Source: Halobellus captivus
Lineage (GTDB): Archaea > Halobacteriota > Halobacteria > Halobacteriales > Haloferacaceae
Direction: 5' to 3'
Assembly (NCBI RefSeq): GCF_007655485.1
Contig: NZ_VJXQ01000006.1
Location: forward strand, 25,081-89,080
DNA length: 64,000 nt
Shown here: piece after piece, positions 49,244 through 57,893 of the stretch
Position numbering within the stretch: the first letter of the stretch is position 1
Layout of the letters: each line of letters starts with the position of its first letter
The notes under the pieces: generated by a model
Database searches by the model: none
What the model was told of the DNA's origin: nothing
What the model saw: only the letters and a program-made list of their open reading frames with translations
Translations under genes and position numbers: made by a program

Positions 49244-50359
49244 CTACTCCCACCACTCGCCGCGGCGTTCCTCGTAGGACGCGTCACGGAACGGCGAGGG
49301 CTTTTCGCCGTCGTCCTCGGCCCCGAATCCGTGGGCGAGCCAGTAGCCGACGTGCCACCCGACGGCGTCGGTGTCGAGATCGACGAGCGAGATTCGCAGC
49401 GCTGTGTAGACTTCGATCTCACCGTCGCCGTCGGAGTCTTCCCCGGCGGTCGCACCACAGGAGGCGGCACCCTCACCGCACGGCGACGTCTCTACCGGGC
49501 GGATCACGATCTCGGCGTCGTCGGGGTCATCGACCATCGTGAAGGTGAGGTTCGTCGGCATTCCCTCCGGGTCGTCCTCGTAGTACGCCAGCGCGTGCCG
49601 GACCTGCGTCCGCATCCCCTCGGGATCGCTCGCGTTCGCGTCGTCGACGTAGACGGTGAAGTCGGCGTCCTTCCACGGGAACGCGCGCTCGGTCGCGTTC
49701 GGCTGTGGTTCGGCGTACAGCACCGAGTGGCTGGCCATTATCTCCTCGGGCGCGTCCTCGTGGGTGAGCCCGAGCGTGTGCCCGAGCTCGTGCTTCGTCA
49801 CCTGGACAGTCGATTCGTCCGAGAAGCCCGTTCGAACGAAGACCGTCTCGGGACGGTCGATCTGTCTGCGGTCCTCGATCAGCGGCGCACAGCCCGCGGC
49901 GTCGCTCAGGTTGTCGCACTCGGGAATCTCGTCGACGAACTCGACGACGAGGTCGGGATCCGACGCGTCCGGCCGAACCTCGTAGTCGACGGGGAAGCCC
50001 GCATAGCGTTCGGCGTCGGCCTCCCAGTAGTCCGTCGCCTCTCGGACCAGCGGCGTCCACTCGCGGTCGGTCCCGGCCGCGTCGCGGACGGCGACGACGA
50101 TGGGATCTGAGCCCCACGGATTCGACGCGTCGGGGGCCGCCGTCGCGGACGACTGTCCGGGCGACGGTTCCGCGGGTGACGTGGCATCACCGTCGGATGC
50201 GGTCGACGTGGCGCTGCCGTCCGGCGTCCCCGACACCGCTCCCGAACCGTCGTCGGGAAGCTCCGGTCCCGGGATATCGACGACCGACCCGGCGCAGCCC
50301 GAGAGCGCGATGAGAAGCGCCAGGGCAACGGCAGGGAGTCGGCGAGACCGATTCGACAT
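49244..50359 (-). CDS. Metzincin-like zinc protease lipoprotein
   Basis: 371 residues. An N-terminal signal (PAVALALLIALSGC) with a lipobox LSGC predicts an exported lipoprotein. A long Asp/Ser/Thr-rich linker follows. The zinc site KHELGHTLGLTH (His190) matches the HExxHxxGxxH metzincin pattern, with a Met in EDAPEEIM after it. Cysteines (PECDNLSDAAGCAP and SPCGEGAASCG) could form disulfides outside the cell. It is probably a secreted, anchored protease of matrixin/zincin type; the substrate is unknown. It is preceded on its transcript by RNase P RNA DNA. Confidence 0.9.
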   Translation of the reverse strand: MSNRSRRLPAVALALLIALSGCAGSVVDIPGPELPDDGSGAVSGTPDGSATSTASDGDATSPAEPSPGQSSATAAPDASNPWGSDPIVVAVRDAAGTDREWTPLVREATDYWEADAERYAGFPVDYEVRPDASDPDLVVEFVDEIPECDNLSDAAGCAPLIEDRRQIDRPETVFVRTGFSDESTVQVTKHELGHTLGLTHEDAPEEIMASHSVLYAEPQPNATERAFPWKDADFTVYVDDANASDPEGMRTQVRHALAYYEDDPEGMPTNLTFTMVDDPDDAEIVIRPVETSPCGEGAASCGATAGEDSDGDGEIEVYTALRISLVDLDTDAVGWHVGYWLAHGFGAEDDGEKPSPFRDASYEERRGEWWE

Positions 50360-50465
50360 AGCCGCCGGGAGGGCGCTCACCGATAAGAACCTTCGGCACC
50401 GTCTCGGTTACGTGTCTTCTGTTGTCATTTCGCCGACGACGACGCCGTCGCTGGCGTGCGAAAAG

Positions 50466-50854
50466 CGGCTGAGAGGAGTAAGCCCCCTTCTGTTCGTCTC
50501 GGCATTCGGCTGAGCGGCCGCGCCCTGTCCGGACTACCTTGGCGGCGCGGACTTGCACCGGTGAAGATTCGCCGTTCCATCCGTTCTCGACCGTCTGCGA
50601 TCGCGAAGCGATCGGTCTGCCCTCGACGGGTTAGCTCCCTTCCCTCGCGGGTCGGTTCGCACGCCCGCGGGTCGCCCCGCGAGCGCCGGCGGCAGTTCGC
50701 CGCCGCGTCTCATCGGTCGGGCCGAGGGGTCTCGTCTCTGTTCCAGAGCCAGCCGTCTCCGGCTCCGGGCTTGCGCCCGGTCACCTGTCCGGACGGTGGG
50801 GGGACTTTCCTCATCAGTCCGAGCGGACCGACGGGAGCCGAGCTCTCTCTGCCG
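50466..50854 (-). ncRNA. rnpB: RNase P RNA (archaeal type)
   Basis: The minus strand has the RNase P landmarks in the right order. Near the 5' end is the conserved GATGAGGAAAGTCCCCCCAC, then AAGCCCGGAGCC, CGGGAGGAAGG-type helices, and near the 3' end AACAGAAGGGGGCTTACTCC. The ends pair as a P1 stem: CGGCAGAGAG at the 5' end with CTCTCAGCCG at the 3' end, giving a length of about 389 nt, normal for haloarchaea. A T-run follows at 50461-50464 (minus-strand TTTT). A TATA-like TTATTG lies about 26 bases upstream. It is the RNA subunit that cuts 5' leaders from tRNA precursors. Ends are exact to a few bases. Confidence 0.93.
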
Positions 50855-51175
50855 TTCGATTCGAGGGGAGAGCGTCCAATAAGCCGTTCGGTCGCACGAT
50901 TGCCCAACCATTCGATCGTCTGATAGTCCGACCGTTCGATCGAGCGATCGCCCGGTGACCCACCACGATTTCGGGCGTTCGTCACGGCTGATCTATTCGA
51001 TCACCCGGCAACCGACACCATCGCGCAGTAATCGTACATCTATCCCGAATATTTTGGTACAATCGGGCCGCCTCGTTTTCTCGGAGCCCCGATCCGTCTC
51101 AAACGCGCTCCTCCGGCCGTTTACCTCCGAGAATGAAGGGAAGCGTTCAAGTTAGGTGAGTTCCTCTACGGACAT
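50855..51175. other. Intergenic region between rnpB and the AMMECR1 gene
   Basis: 321 bases without a supportable gene. The left part is the RNase P promoter; the right part should hold the promoter of the AMMECR1 gene (AATATTTTGG near 51049 and AGTTAGG near 51150 are AT-poor candidates). Short direct repeats of TTCGATCG occur near 50913, 50937 and 50986. I see nothing else. Confidence 0.5.
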
Positions 51176-51778
51176 ATGTCCGAGGCGCAGACCGTTCGTC
51201 TCACCTACGAGGATGGGGCGAGGGCGGTCGAATTAGCGCGTGAATCGGTCGAATCGTACGTTTTACACGGACAACGGGAGCAACCGGGGAGTATGCGTGA
51301 TGCCTTCTACGCTCGCACCGGCGCGTTCGTCCGAATCCGATCGACGCGTGGCCGCGGACGACTTCGGGGCTGCGCCGGCGCGTACCGGGGATCAGACCAA
51401 CTGGGCCACGCTATCGTCGACGCGGCCATTCAGGCTGCCTCGGGCGACTCCTGCGGCTCCGAGATCGAACAACCGGAACTCTCGAACCTCACTATTTCCG
51501 TCTGCGTCGTGTGCGATTACACCCAGACGACCGACCCGCTCGGGGACATCGAACTGGGAACGCACGGCGTCGTCGTCGACCGAGACGGCAGCCACGGCTG
51601 GCTCTACCCCACAATTCCCGTGGAGAACGGCTGGAACGAAGAACAGTTCCTCACCCACGCCTGCCGGAAAGCGGGTCTCTCGCCGCTGGCGTGGCAGGAC
51701 GACGAGACGACGATCACGCTGTTCGACGGACAGGTCTTCCGCGAACGCGCCGACGGCGGCAGCGTCGAAGAACTGTAG
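51176..51778 (+). CDS. AMMECR1-domain protein
   Basis: 200 residues with the AMMECR1 fold: EDGARAVELARESVESYVLH, GAFVRIRSTRGRGRLRGCAG (the conserved LRGCxG motif), AIVDAAIQAASGDSC, then NGWNEEQFLTHACRKAGLSP. The family is conserved from archaea to humans; the biochemical function is not settled, with a proposed role near radical-SAM or nucleotide chemistry. Length is normal. It is convergent with pncB. Confidence 0.94.
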   Translation: MSEAQTVRLTYEDGARAVELARESVESYVLHGQREQPGSMRDAFYARTGAFVRIRSTRGRGRLRGCAGAYRGSDQLGHAIVDAAIQAASGDSCGSEIEQPELSNLTISVCVVCDYTQTTDPLGDIELGTHGVVVDRDGSHGWLYPTIPVENGWNEEQFLTHACRKAGLSPLAWQDDETTITLFDGQVFRERADGGSVEEL

Positions 51779-51792
51779 GTCGCCGACTCCGA

Positions 51793-52962
51793 CTACTCGT
51801 TTCCGGCGGCGTCCGCTCCGTATCCGCATAGCTCAGCGTCGCGAGCGGCGCGTTCGACGGCCGCATCGATTCCGAGGTCGACGTCGTCGACGAGTTCGCC
51901 GTCCCGAAGCAAGGGCCGGAGCAGCGTCTCGGAATCCTCGGGCCCGGAGCGGTCTCGGAGGCCGACGTGATGGCCGCCGTCGGCCGTCCGGTAGACGGCC
52001 TTCGCGCCGGTGAGTTTCCCGCGCTTGGCGGCCGGTTCCCCGTCGAGTTCGACGATGTCGAGCGCGAAGTCAACGGGGTCGGCGTTGGAGACGTAACCGC
52101 CGACGCCGAATCCGTCGGCGACGTCTCGGAGTTCAACCAGGTCCGACGGGTCGAGTCCCCCGGAGACGAAGATGTCGACGTCCTCGTGACCGTACGCGTC
52201 CAGCGTCCAGCGCACTTCTCTGATGATGTGTCTGAAGTCGCCCCGCCGCGAGCCGGTCGTGTCGAGCCGGACGCTGTCGAGGCGGTCGCCGAGGGCCTCC
52301 GCGGCCCGAAGCGCCTCGTCGGTCTCGTCGGAGTAGGTGTCGCACAGCGCTACGCGCGGCACGTCCTCGTCGACGGCGTCGTCGAACGCCTGCCACGCCT
52401 GCTCCTGGTTGCCGCGCCCGAAACAGATGAGCAGTGCGTGCGGCATCGTCCCGCCCGCCTCGCGGCCGATCACCGCTCCGGCGGCGACGTGCGAGAAGCC
52501 GTCGAGTCCGGCGACGAGCGCGCTCCGCTCGATCATCGCCGCGATCGACGGATGGACGTGCCGCGCGCCGAAGGAGAGGACGGTCGAGTCGGGTGCCGCT
52601 CGTCGCACATCGAGCGCGGCGGTCGCGACGCCCGAGGCGTGCGAGAGAAAGCCCAGAAGCGACGTCTCGAAGCGTGCGAACTCCAGGTACTCGCCCTCGA
52701 TCCGCATCACGGGACCGCCGTCGAACAGCCGTCCCGGCGGGACGACGTCGACGTCGACGTCTCTGCCCTCTAAGAGCGCCGCGGCGTCTTTCACGCCCGC
52801 GAGCAGTTCGTAATCGCCGTCGGGGAACTGGTCGGCGGTCACCTCCGCGACGACGCGCGGGTTTCGTCCTGCGTGACGGAGCGTCGTCTCCGTCCGATCG
52901 AAGTACGCGTCGGTCGCCGACCCCTCGGCGATGGCGTCGGGACCGACGATGTCGAACTCCAT
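51793..52962 (-). CDS. pncB: Nicotinate phosphoribosyltransferase
   Basis: 389 residues, archaeal-type NAPRTase: ATDAYFDRTETTLRHAGRNP, EFARFETSLLGFLSHASGVA, FGARHVHPSIAAMIERSALV, CDTYSDETDEALRAAE, RLDTTGSRRGDF and YVSNADPVDFALDIVE. It makes nicotinate mononucleotide from nicotinate and PRPP, the first step of the Preiss-Handler NAD pathway. A nicotinamidase gene lies 1.75 kb downstream on the other strand, so nicotinamide can be recycled by two neighbouring genes. Confidence 0.96.
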   Translation of the reverse strand: MEFDIVGPDAIAEGSATDAYFDRTETTLRHAGRNPRVVAEVTADQFPDGDYELLAGVKDAAALLEGRDVDVDVVPPGRLFDGGPVMRIEGEYLEFARFETSLLGFLSHASGVATAALDVRRAAPDSTVLSFGARHVHPSIAAMIERSALVAGLDGFSHVAAGAVIGREAGGTMPHALLICFGRGNQEQAWQAFDDAVDEDVPRVALCDTYSDETDEALRAAEALGDRLDSVRLDTTGSRRGDFRHIIREVRWTLDAYGHEDVDIFVSGGLDPSDLVELRDVADGFGVGGYVSNADPVDFALDIVELDGEPAAKRGKLTGAKAVYRTADGGHHVGLRDRSGPEDSETLLRPLLRDGELVDDVDLGIDAAVERAARDAELCGYGADAAGNE

Positions 52963-53051
52963 AGACGATATTTGCGGGGGCGCGTTGAAAAATACATTCG
53001 TTCGGCTTCAGTGACCGAAGGTGATTCCTCTTCAACCTCGGACCGACGAGC

Positions 53052-53081
53052 GGCAGGTTCGACGGACGGCAGGTTCGACGG
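53052..53081. repeat. 16-bp tandem duplication
   Basis: GGCAGGTTCGACGG occurs at 53052-53065 and 53068-53081 (16-bp period) in the gap between pncB and the lipoprotein gene; a shorter third form, TTCGACGGGCGG, overlaps the end. Confidence 0.7.
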
Positions 53082-53158
53082 GCGGCTTCATTGCCACTTC
53101 GACTCGTCGGCGGCGCGACGGCCCGATTGCCTGCCCCGTCGGACGTCACTCCGGCGTA

Positions 53159-54607
53159 TCAGGACTGCCGCGGCCGGATGTCGTCGAGATCGGACGTGCT
53201 CGGTCCGTTCACGATCGTCACGCGCGTGCCGGACCTGGTGACCCGGAACGCGTCGGCGAACTCGCCGTCGGGGACGACGTAGGTGTTCGTCGCGCGCTCG
53301 TCGGCGTCGTGGGCGTCGAGGATCGCCCGGTACGCGCGCTGGAACTCCCGCGCGTCTCGCTCCGAATCCCACTCGGTCGTCCAGACGTAGCCGTACGCCG
53401 TCTCAGAGTCTGTCGTTTTCTTGTACGGGAACAGCTTGTCGTTGCCCCAGCCCGCGGATGGCTCGGCGTCGTAGTTGTACGTGTCGTATCGGTTCTCGAC
53501 GTTGCCGATCGTTCGAGGCTCGATCGTGTCCGCACCGTAACGCTGGGCCTGATACCAGAACATCACGTACATCGATGCCTCGCCGACGGTGTCGGCCCCG
53601 TCGACGCCCTGCTCATCGAACGTCTCCCAGCCGTTTCGCGCCCGGTCGCGGTACTCGATCGAGACGGGCGTCTCGTCCGTTCGGTGGATGATCTGCTCGG
53701 AGGACGTCGGGGGCGTCTCGAAGCGGTCGTCGATGGCGTTCCAGCCCTCGCGGTCGACGAGGTCGTGCACGTACACCGGCCCGTCGGAGTAGGGCTGGAA
53801 GATCGTCAGGAAGATCCCGAGATTCGGCGTGCCGCCGCCCCCGCCACCTCCGCCGCCGCTCGACGGCGTCGCGACGCACTCCCACGCGCCGCCGCAGCGA
53901 TCGGCGTACCGCTGTTCGACGTACTTCGCGTCGCCCTCCACGAGTCCGTCGGCCGCGAGCTGTTCGTCCTGCGTTTCGCCGCCGTACTTCTCTTTCGTCA
54001 GGTCGTAGCGCTGGTCTTGGAGCGCGTGGACGAGCTCGTGAACGAGTGTCGCGTTGTTGATCGTCGGCGATTCGGGGTTGTCCGTGATGATCTTTATCTC
54101 GTCGTCCGCGGGCGAGTAGAACCCGGCGACTGCGGCGCTTCGGGTCTCGCCGATCGCATCACCGCTGCTCTGGGACTCGCCGGTCACGAACAGCGCCTCC
54201 CACACTTGGTCGTTCCAGCGCTCGTACTGGTCGACTTCTCCGTCGCTCGAACCGCCCGAAGATCGGTTACGGTACTCTTCGCGCGAGATGACGTTCACGG
54301 GAACCCGAGCGTCGAACTCCTCGCCGCGGACGTACTCCACTCTGGCCATCGAGCGAGCCACGTACGCGTCCAACTCCTCGTCGGAGAGACCGTCGGACTG
54401 ATCGACGTCGATCGACTCGTTGTGCCAGTAGCCCCCCTCCCAGCCGAGGACGTCGCGTTCGGGATCGTCGAAGTCGTCGTTGGGGGCGGCGACGGCGTCG
54501 CTCCCGGCCGGAGGGACGGGATTTGACTCCATCATCGGTGCGCTACATCCAGCGAGGACGAGCAGCAGGGCGAGGGCTGCGGCGAGCACGCCGCGGTTCC
54601 GCGTCAT
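53159..54607 (-). CDS. Zinc-protease-like lipoprotein
   Basis: 482 residues from the ATG at 54607. Signal and lipobox: GVLAAALALLLVLAGC. The sequence has the zincin motif HELVHALQDQRYDL (His190), and acidic sites typical of a haloarchaeal exported enzyme (DEIKIITDNPESPTINNATL, YVEQRYADRCGGAWEC). A run of nine Gly residues separates two parts near residue 265. Late conserved-looking parts are EASMYVMFWYQAQRYGADTI and VWTTEWDSERDAREFQRAYR. Family name unknown to me. Activity as a protease is inferred from the motif only; the third metal ligand is not obvious. Confidence 0.82.
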   Translation of the reverse strand: MTRNRGVLAAALALLLVLAGCSAPMMESNPVPPAGSDAVAAPNDDFDDPERDVLGWEGGYWHNESIDVDQSDGLSDEELDAYVARSMARVEYVRGEEFDARVPVNVISREEYRNRSSGGSSDGEVDQYERWNDQVWEALFVTGESQSSGDAIGETRSAAVAGFYSPADDEIKIITDNPESPTINNATLVHELVHALQDQRYDLTKEKYGGETQDEQLAADGLVEGDAKYVEQRYADRCGGAWECVATPSSGGGGGGGGGTPNLGIFLTIFQPYSDGPVYVHDLVDREGWNAIDDRFETPPTSSEQIIHRTDETPVSIEYRDRARNGWETFDEQGVDGADTVGEASMYVMFWYQAQRYGADTIEPRTIGNVENRYDTYNYDAEPSAGWGNDKLFPYKKTTDSETAYGYVWTTEWDSERDAREFQRAYRAILDAHDADERATNTYVVPDGEFADAFRVTRSGTRVTIVNGPSTSDLDDIRPRQS

Positions 54608-54713
54608 TGCCGAAACAGACGGCCCACTGAGGGAAGTACCTTTCCGCACGCTCCTCGACCGACCTCCGCCCATCGGGCGAACGCCTTTGATCGTAGCGGA
54701 CCGACACTCCAGT

Positions 54714-55295
54714 ATGTCCCTCGAAGCGTTCGATCCCGAGCGTACCGCCGTTGTCGTGGTCGATATGCAGAACGGGTTCTGTCATCCCGACGGGAGCCTC
54801 CACGCACCCGCGAGCGAAGCCGTCATCGACGACGTCGTGGCGTTGGTCTCCGAGGCCCGCGACGCGGGCGCACGCGCGGTCTACACCTGCGACGTCCACC
54901 CGCCCGAGCAGTTCGACGACGCGCACTACTACGACGAGTTCGACCGGTGGGGCGAACACGTCGTCGAGAACTCCTGGGAGGCCGATCTCGTCGATGAACT
55001 CGACGTCCGTGAGAGCGATCACGTGGTCGAGAAGCACACCTACGACGCGTTCTACGAGACCGAACTCGACGGCTGGTTATCGGCGCGGGGCATCGACGAT
55101 CTGCTTATTTGCGGGACGCTCGCGAACGTCTGCGTCCTCCACACGGCGGGGAGCGCGGGGCTCCGCGACTACCGGCCGGTGCTCGTCGAGGACGCGATCG
55201 GTGCCATCGAGGAGGGCCACAAAGAGTACGCACTCGATCACGCCGATTGGCTGTTCGGCGAGGTCGCGACGCGTGCGGAACTCTCGTTCGAGTAG
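54714..55295 (+). CDS. pncA: Nicotinamidase / isochorismatase-family hydrolase
   Basis: 193 residues from the ATG at 54714. The catalytic triad of the cysteine hydrolases is present: Asp17 (VVVVDMQNGFCHPDG), Lys107 (VVEKHTYDAFYETELD) and Cys140 (CGTLANVCVLHTAGSA). A His pair around CDVHPPEQFDDAHYYDEF is in the metal-site position of nicotinamidases. It converts nicotinamide to nicotinate, feeding pncB; other amide substrates cannot be excluded. The symbol is inferred from this context. Confidence 0.88.
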   Translation: MSLEAFDPERTAVVVVDMQNGFCHPDGSLHAPASEAVIDDVVALVSEARDAGARAVYTCDVHPPEQFDDAHYYDEFDRWGEHVVENSWEADLVDELDVRESDHVVEKHTYDAFYETELDGWLSARGIDDLLICGTLANVCVLHTAGSAGLRDYRPVLVEDAIGAIEEGHKEYALDHADWLFGEVATRAELSFE

Positions 55296-55314
55296 CCACC
55301 TCGATTTATCGAAC

Positions 55315-55836
55315 TCACTCTCGGAACAGCCGGTACGACGCCTGTCCGGTCGCGACGGCTTCGCCGGACGGCGTGCCCTCCCACCGATGCGATGCGTCCT
55401 CGTCGACGCGTTCGGGCGTTCGACTGACGACCGTCACGGTACTCACGCCGATGGTCCCGCCCGCGCGGACGACCTCGGCCGTCGCGGTCAGATCACCGGA
55501 TGCCCGACGCAGGTAGTTGACGTTGAGATTCACGGTAGCGACGCCGCCGTCGAGCGGATCGTCGAGCAGCGTTCGCTGGGCGATGCCGCCCGCGGTGTCG
55601 ATGAGCGTCGCCGCGATGCCGCCGTGGACGGTCGGCGGATTGGTGGTGTTGGTCAGCTTCTCGTCGTACGGGACCGTCATCACGACGCGACCGGACTCCA
55701 TCGAGTCCACGCGCGTTCCGAGCCACGACAGGTAGCCGTGCTCCTGTTCGATGTACGCTTGGACGAACGCGGCGGCATCGTCCCGAAGGCCTGACGGTTC
55801 GCTATCCCCCGACGCTTCGGCGTCCTCGTCGGTCAT
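55315..55836 (-). CDS. PaaI-type hotdog thioesterase
   Basis: 173 residues: SWLGTRVDSMESGRVVMTVP, the hotdog active-site loop NPPTVHGGIAATLIDTAGGI, TVNLNVNYLRRASGDLTATA and VATGQASYRLFRE. The HGG motif with a downstream Asp is typical of the PaaI/4HBT family. It hydrolyses CoA thioesters, probably aromatic or short-chain. The N-terminal 20 residues are acidic and non-conserved. It is convergent with the nicotinamidase gene. Confidence 0.93.
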   Translation of the reverse strand: MTDEDAEASGDSEPSGLRDDAAAFVQAYIEQEHGYLSWLGTRVDSMESGRVVMTVPYDEKLTNTTNPPTVHGGIAATLIDTAGGIAQRTLLDDPLDGGVATVNLNVNYLRRASGDLTATAEVVRAGGTIGVSTVTVVSRTPERVDEDASHRWEGTPSGEAVATGQASYRLFRE

Positions 55837-55950
55837 ATCACATCCGCGTTCGGAGTGCGTATGTACCCCGCGGTCCCTTCTCGTCCACTCTCACCCCCTC
55901 ACCTACCGTTCGATGACGGGTGTCCCTGAGTATTCGCCGCCGACGGCACA

Positions 55951-57006
55951 CTATCCGAGGCGGATCGGATCCTCGCTCTCGCGCACGGAGACCTCGACGC
56001 GCTCGCCGACGCCGAACTCGCGCTCCGGGCAGACGAGTTTGACTCCGAACTCGGGACCGACCCGGGAGAACAGCGAGAGTCCGGTGATCCGATCGCCGTT
56101 CGCGAGGACGTCGACGTCTCTCCACGTCACGGTTCGTCCCGACGCGTCGCCGATCTGACGACCGAGAAATGACACCGGCTGGTGTCTGTCGTCCGTCGGT
56201 GCGAGCGAGCGACCCAACGCACCACCGTTGACGTAGTGGGCGAGACCGCCGTCGAGGACGACGCGCCGCCCCTCTTGCGCCGTCGATTCGGCGGACTGCT
56301 CTCCGGGGGAATCCGCTTCGGAGTCCTCAACTGTGCCCGCGATTCCGGCGAATCGATCCCCCGGGCTGGGGTGTGCTGGCGCGTCGAGGAGCGCGTACGT
56401 GTCGCCCGTCTCGATGACCGTTCCGACGCCGTCCCATCTCACGGGTTCGACGTCGACGCCGGGGGAAATCCGGAGCGACCCGCCCGCGCGATGGAGGTTC
56501 TGTTCGGCGCGTCGGAACCCCACGTGGACGTGATTTCCGACCCACGGCGCAAAGAACCCCGAGCGGATCATCGGCCCGAGCGAGTCGCCGACGGCAACCG
56601 TCTCGCCCGGTTCGACCATCGGACGAACGTGGAGAATCCGCGCGACGAGGCCACTGTCGTCCCGAATTTCGATCTCCGCGTCGCCGTCAGCGATATCGAT
56701 CCGGCTCCGTTCGCAGTCCACGTCGATCAAGATCAGGTGCTCTGCATCGTCCGCGTATCCCTTCGGTGGCGCTCGGACGGTCCGCGTCTCCAACACCTCG
56801 CCCGCGACCGGAGAGCGCCCCTCGTTCGTCGCCGGGTAGAGGTCGATCGCACAGCCCGCGTCGTGTGCGGGGTACGGCGAGTTGTACAGCGAGAACCGAC
56901 GATAGCGCCGGAGCGTTGACTCCGGGATAACGACGCCCTCGCCGGACGGCTGCGACCCCCGTGTCGCGGTCGATTCTCTGTGCCGACGATTGCTTCCCGA
57001 GGTCAC
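55951..57006 (-). CDS. M23/LytM-like haloarchaeal protein
   Basis: 351 residues from a GTG at 57006; nearby ATG and GTG starts are also possible. YNSPYPAHDAGCAIDLYPAT, SPVAGEVLETRTVRAPPKGY, ILHVRPMVEPGETVAVGDSL and WVGNHVHVGFRRAEQNLHRA recall the H...D, HxH and G-turn features of LytM/M23 zinc peptidases, but the metal pattern is not the classical HxGxD. There is no visible signal peptide. Function is tentative; a degenerate, non-catalytic fold is equally possible. Confidence 0.72.
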   Translation of the reverse strand: MTSGSNRRHRESTATRGSQPSGEGVVIPESTLRRYRRFSLYNSPYPAHDAGCAIDLYPATNEGRSPVAGEVLETRTVRAPPKGYADDAEHLILIDVDCERSRIDIADGDAEIEIRDDSGLVARILHVRPMVEPGETVAVGDSLGPMIRSGFFAPWVGNHVHVGFRRAEQNLHRAGGSLRISPGVDVEPVRWDGVGTVIETGDTYALLDAPAHPSPGDRFAGIAGTVEDSEADSPGEQSAESTAQEGRRVVLDGGLAHYVNGGALGRSLAPTDDRHQPVSFLGRQIGDASGRTVTWRDVDVLANGDRITGLSLFSRVGPEFGVKLVCPEREFGVGERVEVSVRESEDPIRLG

Positions 57007-57078
57007 GCCCGCTCACCGCCCATACGTTTCCGCGGGACCGGGAGCGCTTAGGTGCGTCGGCACCGAGGCTCGACTGTG

Positions 57079-57822
57079 ATGGACCGTCTCGTTCCGGGCT
57101 GTCAGCGCGTTCGAACCGTTCGCGGGCGCGCGCCGTCGATCGAAGCCGATCGGGCGGTCGTCGAGAACCTCACCGACGCGGTTGCCCAGACTGATGTCCC
57201 CGCGGTCCGCGTTTGGAAGCCGCACAAACAGGTGGCGTTCGGTCGCCGCGATACGCGCGCGGACGGGTACGACCGTGCTCGCGAACGCGCCGAGGCGCGC
57301 GGCTACCCCACGGTCGAACGGAGTGTCGGTGGTCGGGCGGTGGCCTACACCGGCACGACGGTGGCGTTCGCCGCGGTGGTTCCCACCCCGACGCCACGCC
57401 GCGGTACGGGGGAACGGTACGAAGCGGCGACGACCGGCGTCGTTCGCGCGTTGCGGTCGCTGGGCGTGCCCGCCCGTCGGGGGGAGCCGGACGCCTCTTT
57501 CTGCCCCGGCGAGCACTCCGTGCAGGCGCGCGGGAAGATCTCGGGTATCGCGCAGCGAATCCAGCGAGAGACGGTCCGAGTCTCGGGGATCGTCGTCGTC
57601 GACGGACACGACGAACTCGCGGCGGTGCTCGACGCCGTTTACGACGCGCTCGACGTCCCCTTCGACCTTGACTCGGTCGGGAGTATCGCCCGCGGAGGTG
57701 GACCCGCCGACTCGGACGCGGTCGTCGACGCGCTGTTCGACTCCTTCTGTGACGACTGCCGACGCGATCCGATCTCTGCCGATTCGGTGGATTCTCTGGA
57801 GAGTGGCGCGTTCGAGCCGTAA
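57079..57822 (+). CDS. Lipoate-protein ligase A-like protein
   Basis: 247 residues from the ATG at 57079. The lipoyl-binding fold is shown by AVRVWKPHKQVAFGRRDTRA, the conserved Arg-Ser-Gly-Gly-type segment (VERSVGGRAVAYTGTTVAFA) and the catalytic Lys region (ARGKISGIAQRIQRETVRVS). The family attaches lipoate or octanoate to dehydrogenase subunits; an alternative is a scavenging acyltransferase. The symbol lplA is withheld because subfamily is uncertain. It diverges from the M23-like gene. Confidence 0.88.
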   Translation: MDRLVPGCQRVRTVRGRAPSIEADRAVVENLTDAVAQTDVPAVRVWKPHKQVAFGRRDTRADGYDRARERAEARGYPTVERSVGGRAVAYTGTTVAFAAVVPTPTPRRGTGERYEAATTGVVRALRSLGVPARRGEPDASFCPGEHSVQARGKISGIAQRIQRETVRVSGIVVVDGHDELAAVLDAVYDALDVPFDLDSVGSIARGGGPADSDAVVDALFDSFCDDCRRDPISADSVDSLESGAFEP

Positions 57823-57893
57823 CGTTCGGCCCGCAGTGTCCGCTCTTCGCGTTGAACCGCCGCGTTTAGGTCGACAGCGGGTGACGCGGACGT

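Noticed and set aside
50710..50985. Minus-strand frame in the RNase P RNA region
   Set aside because: It is explained by the RNA gene and its promoter; no homologous protein recognised.
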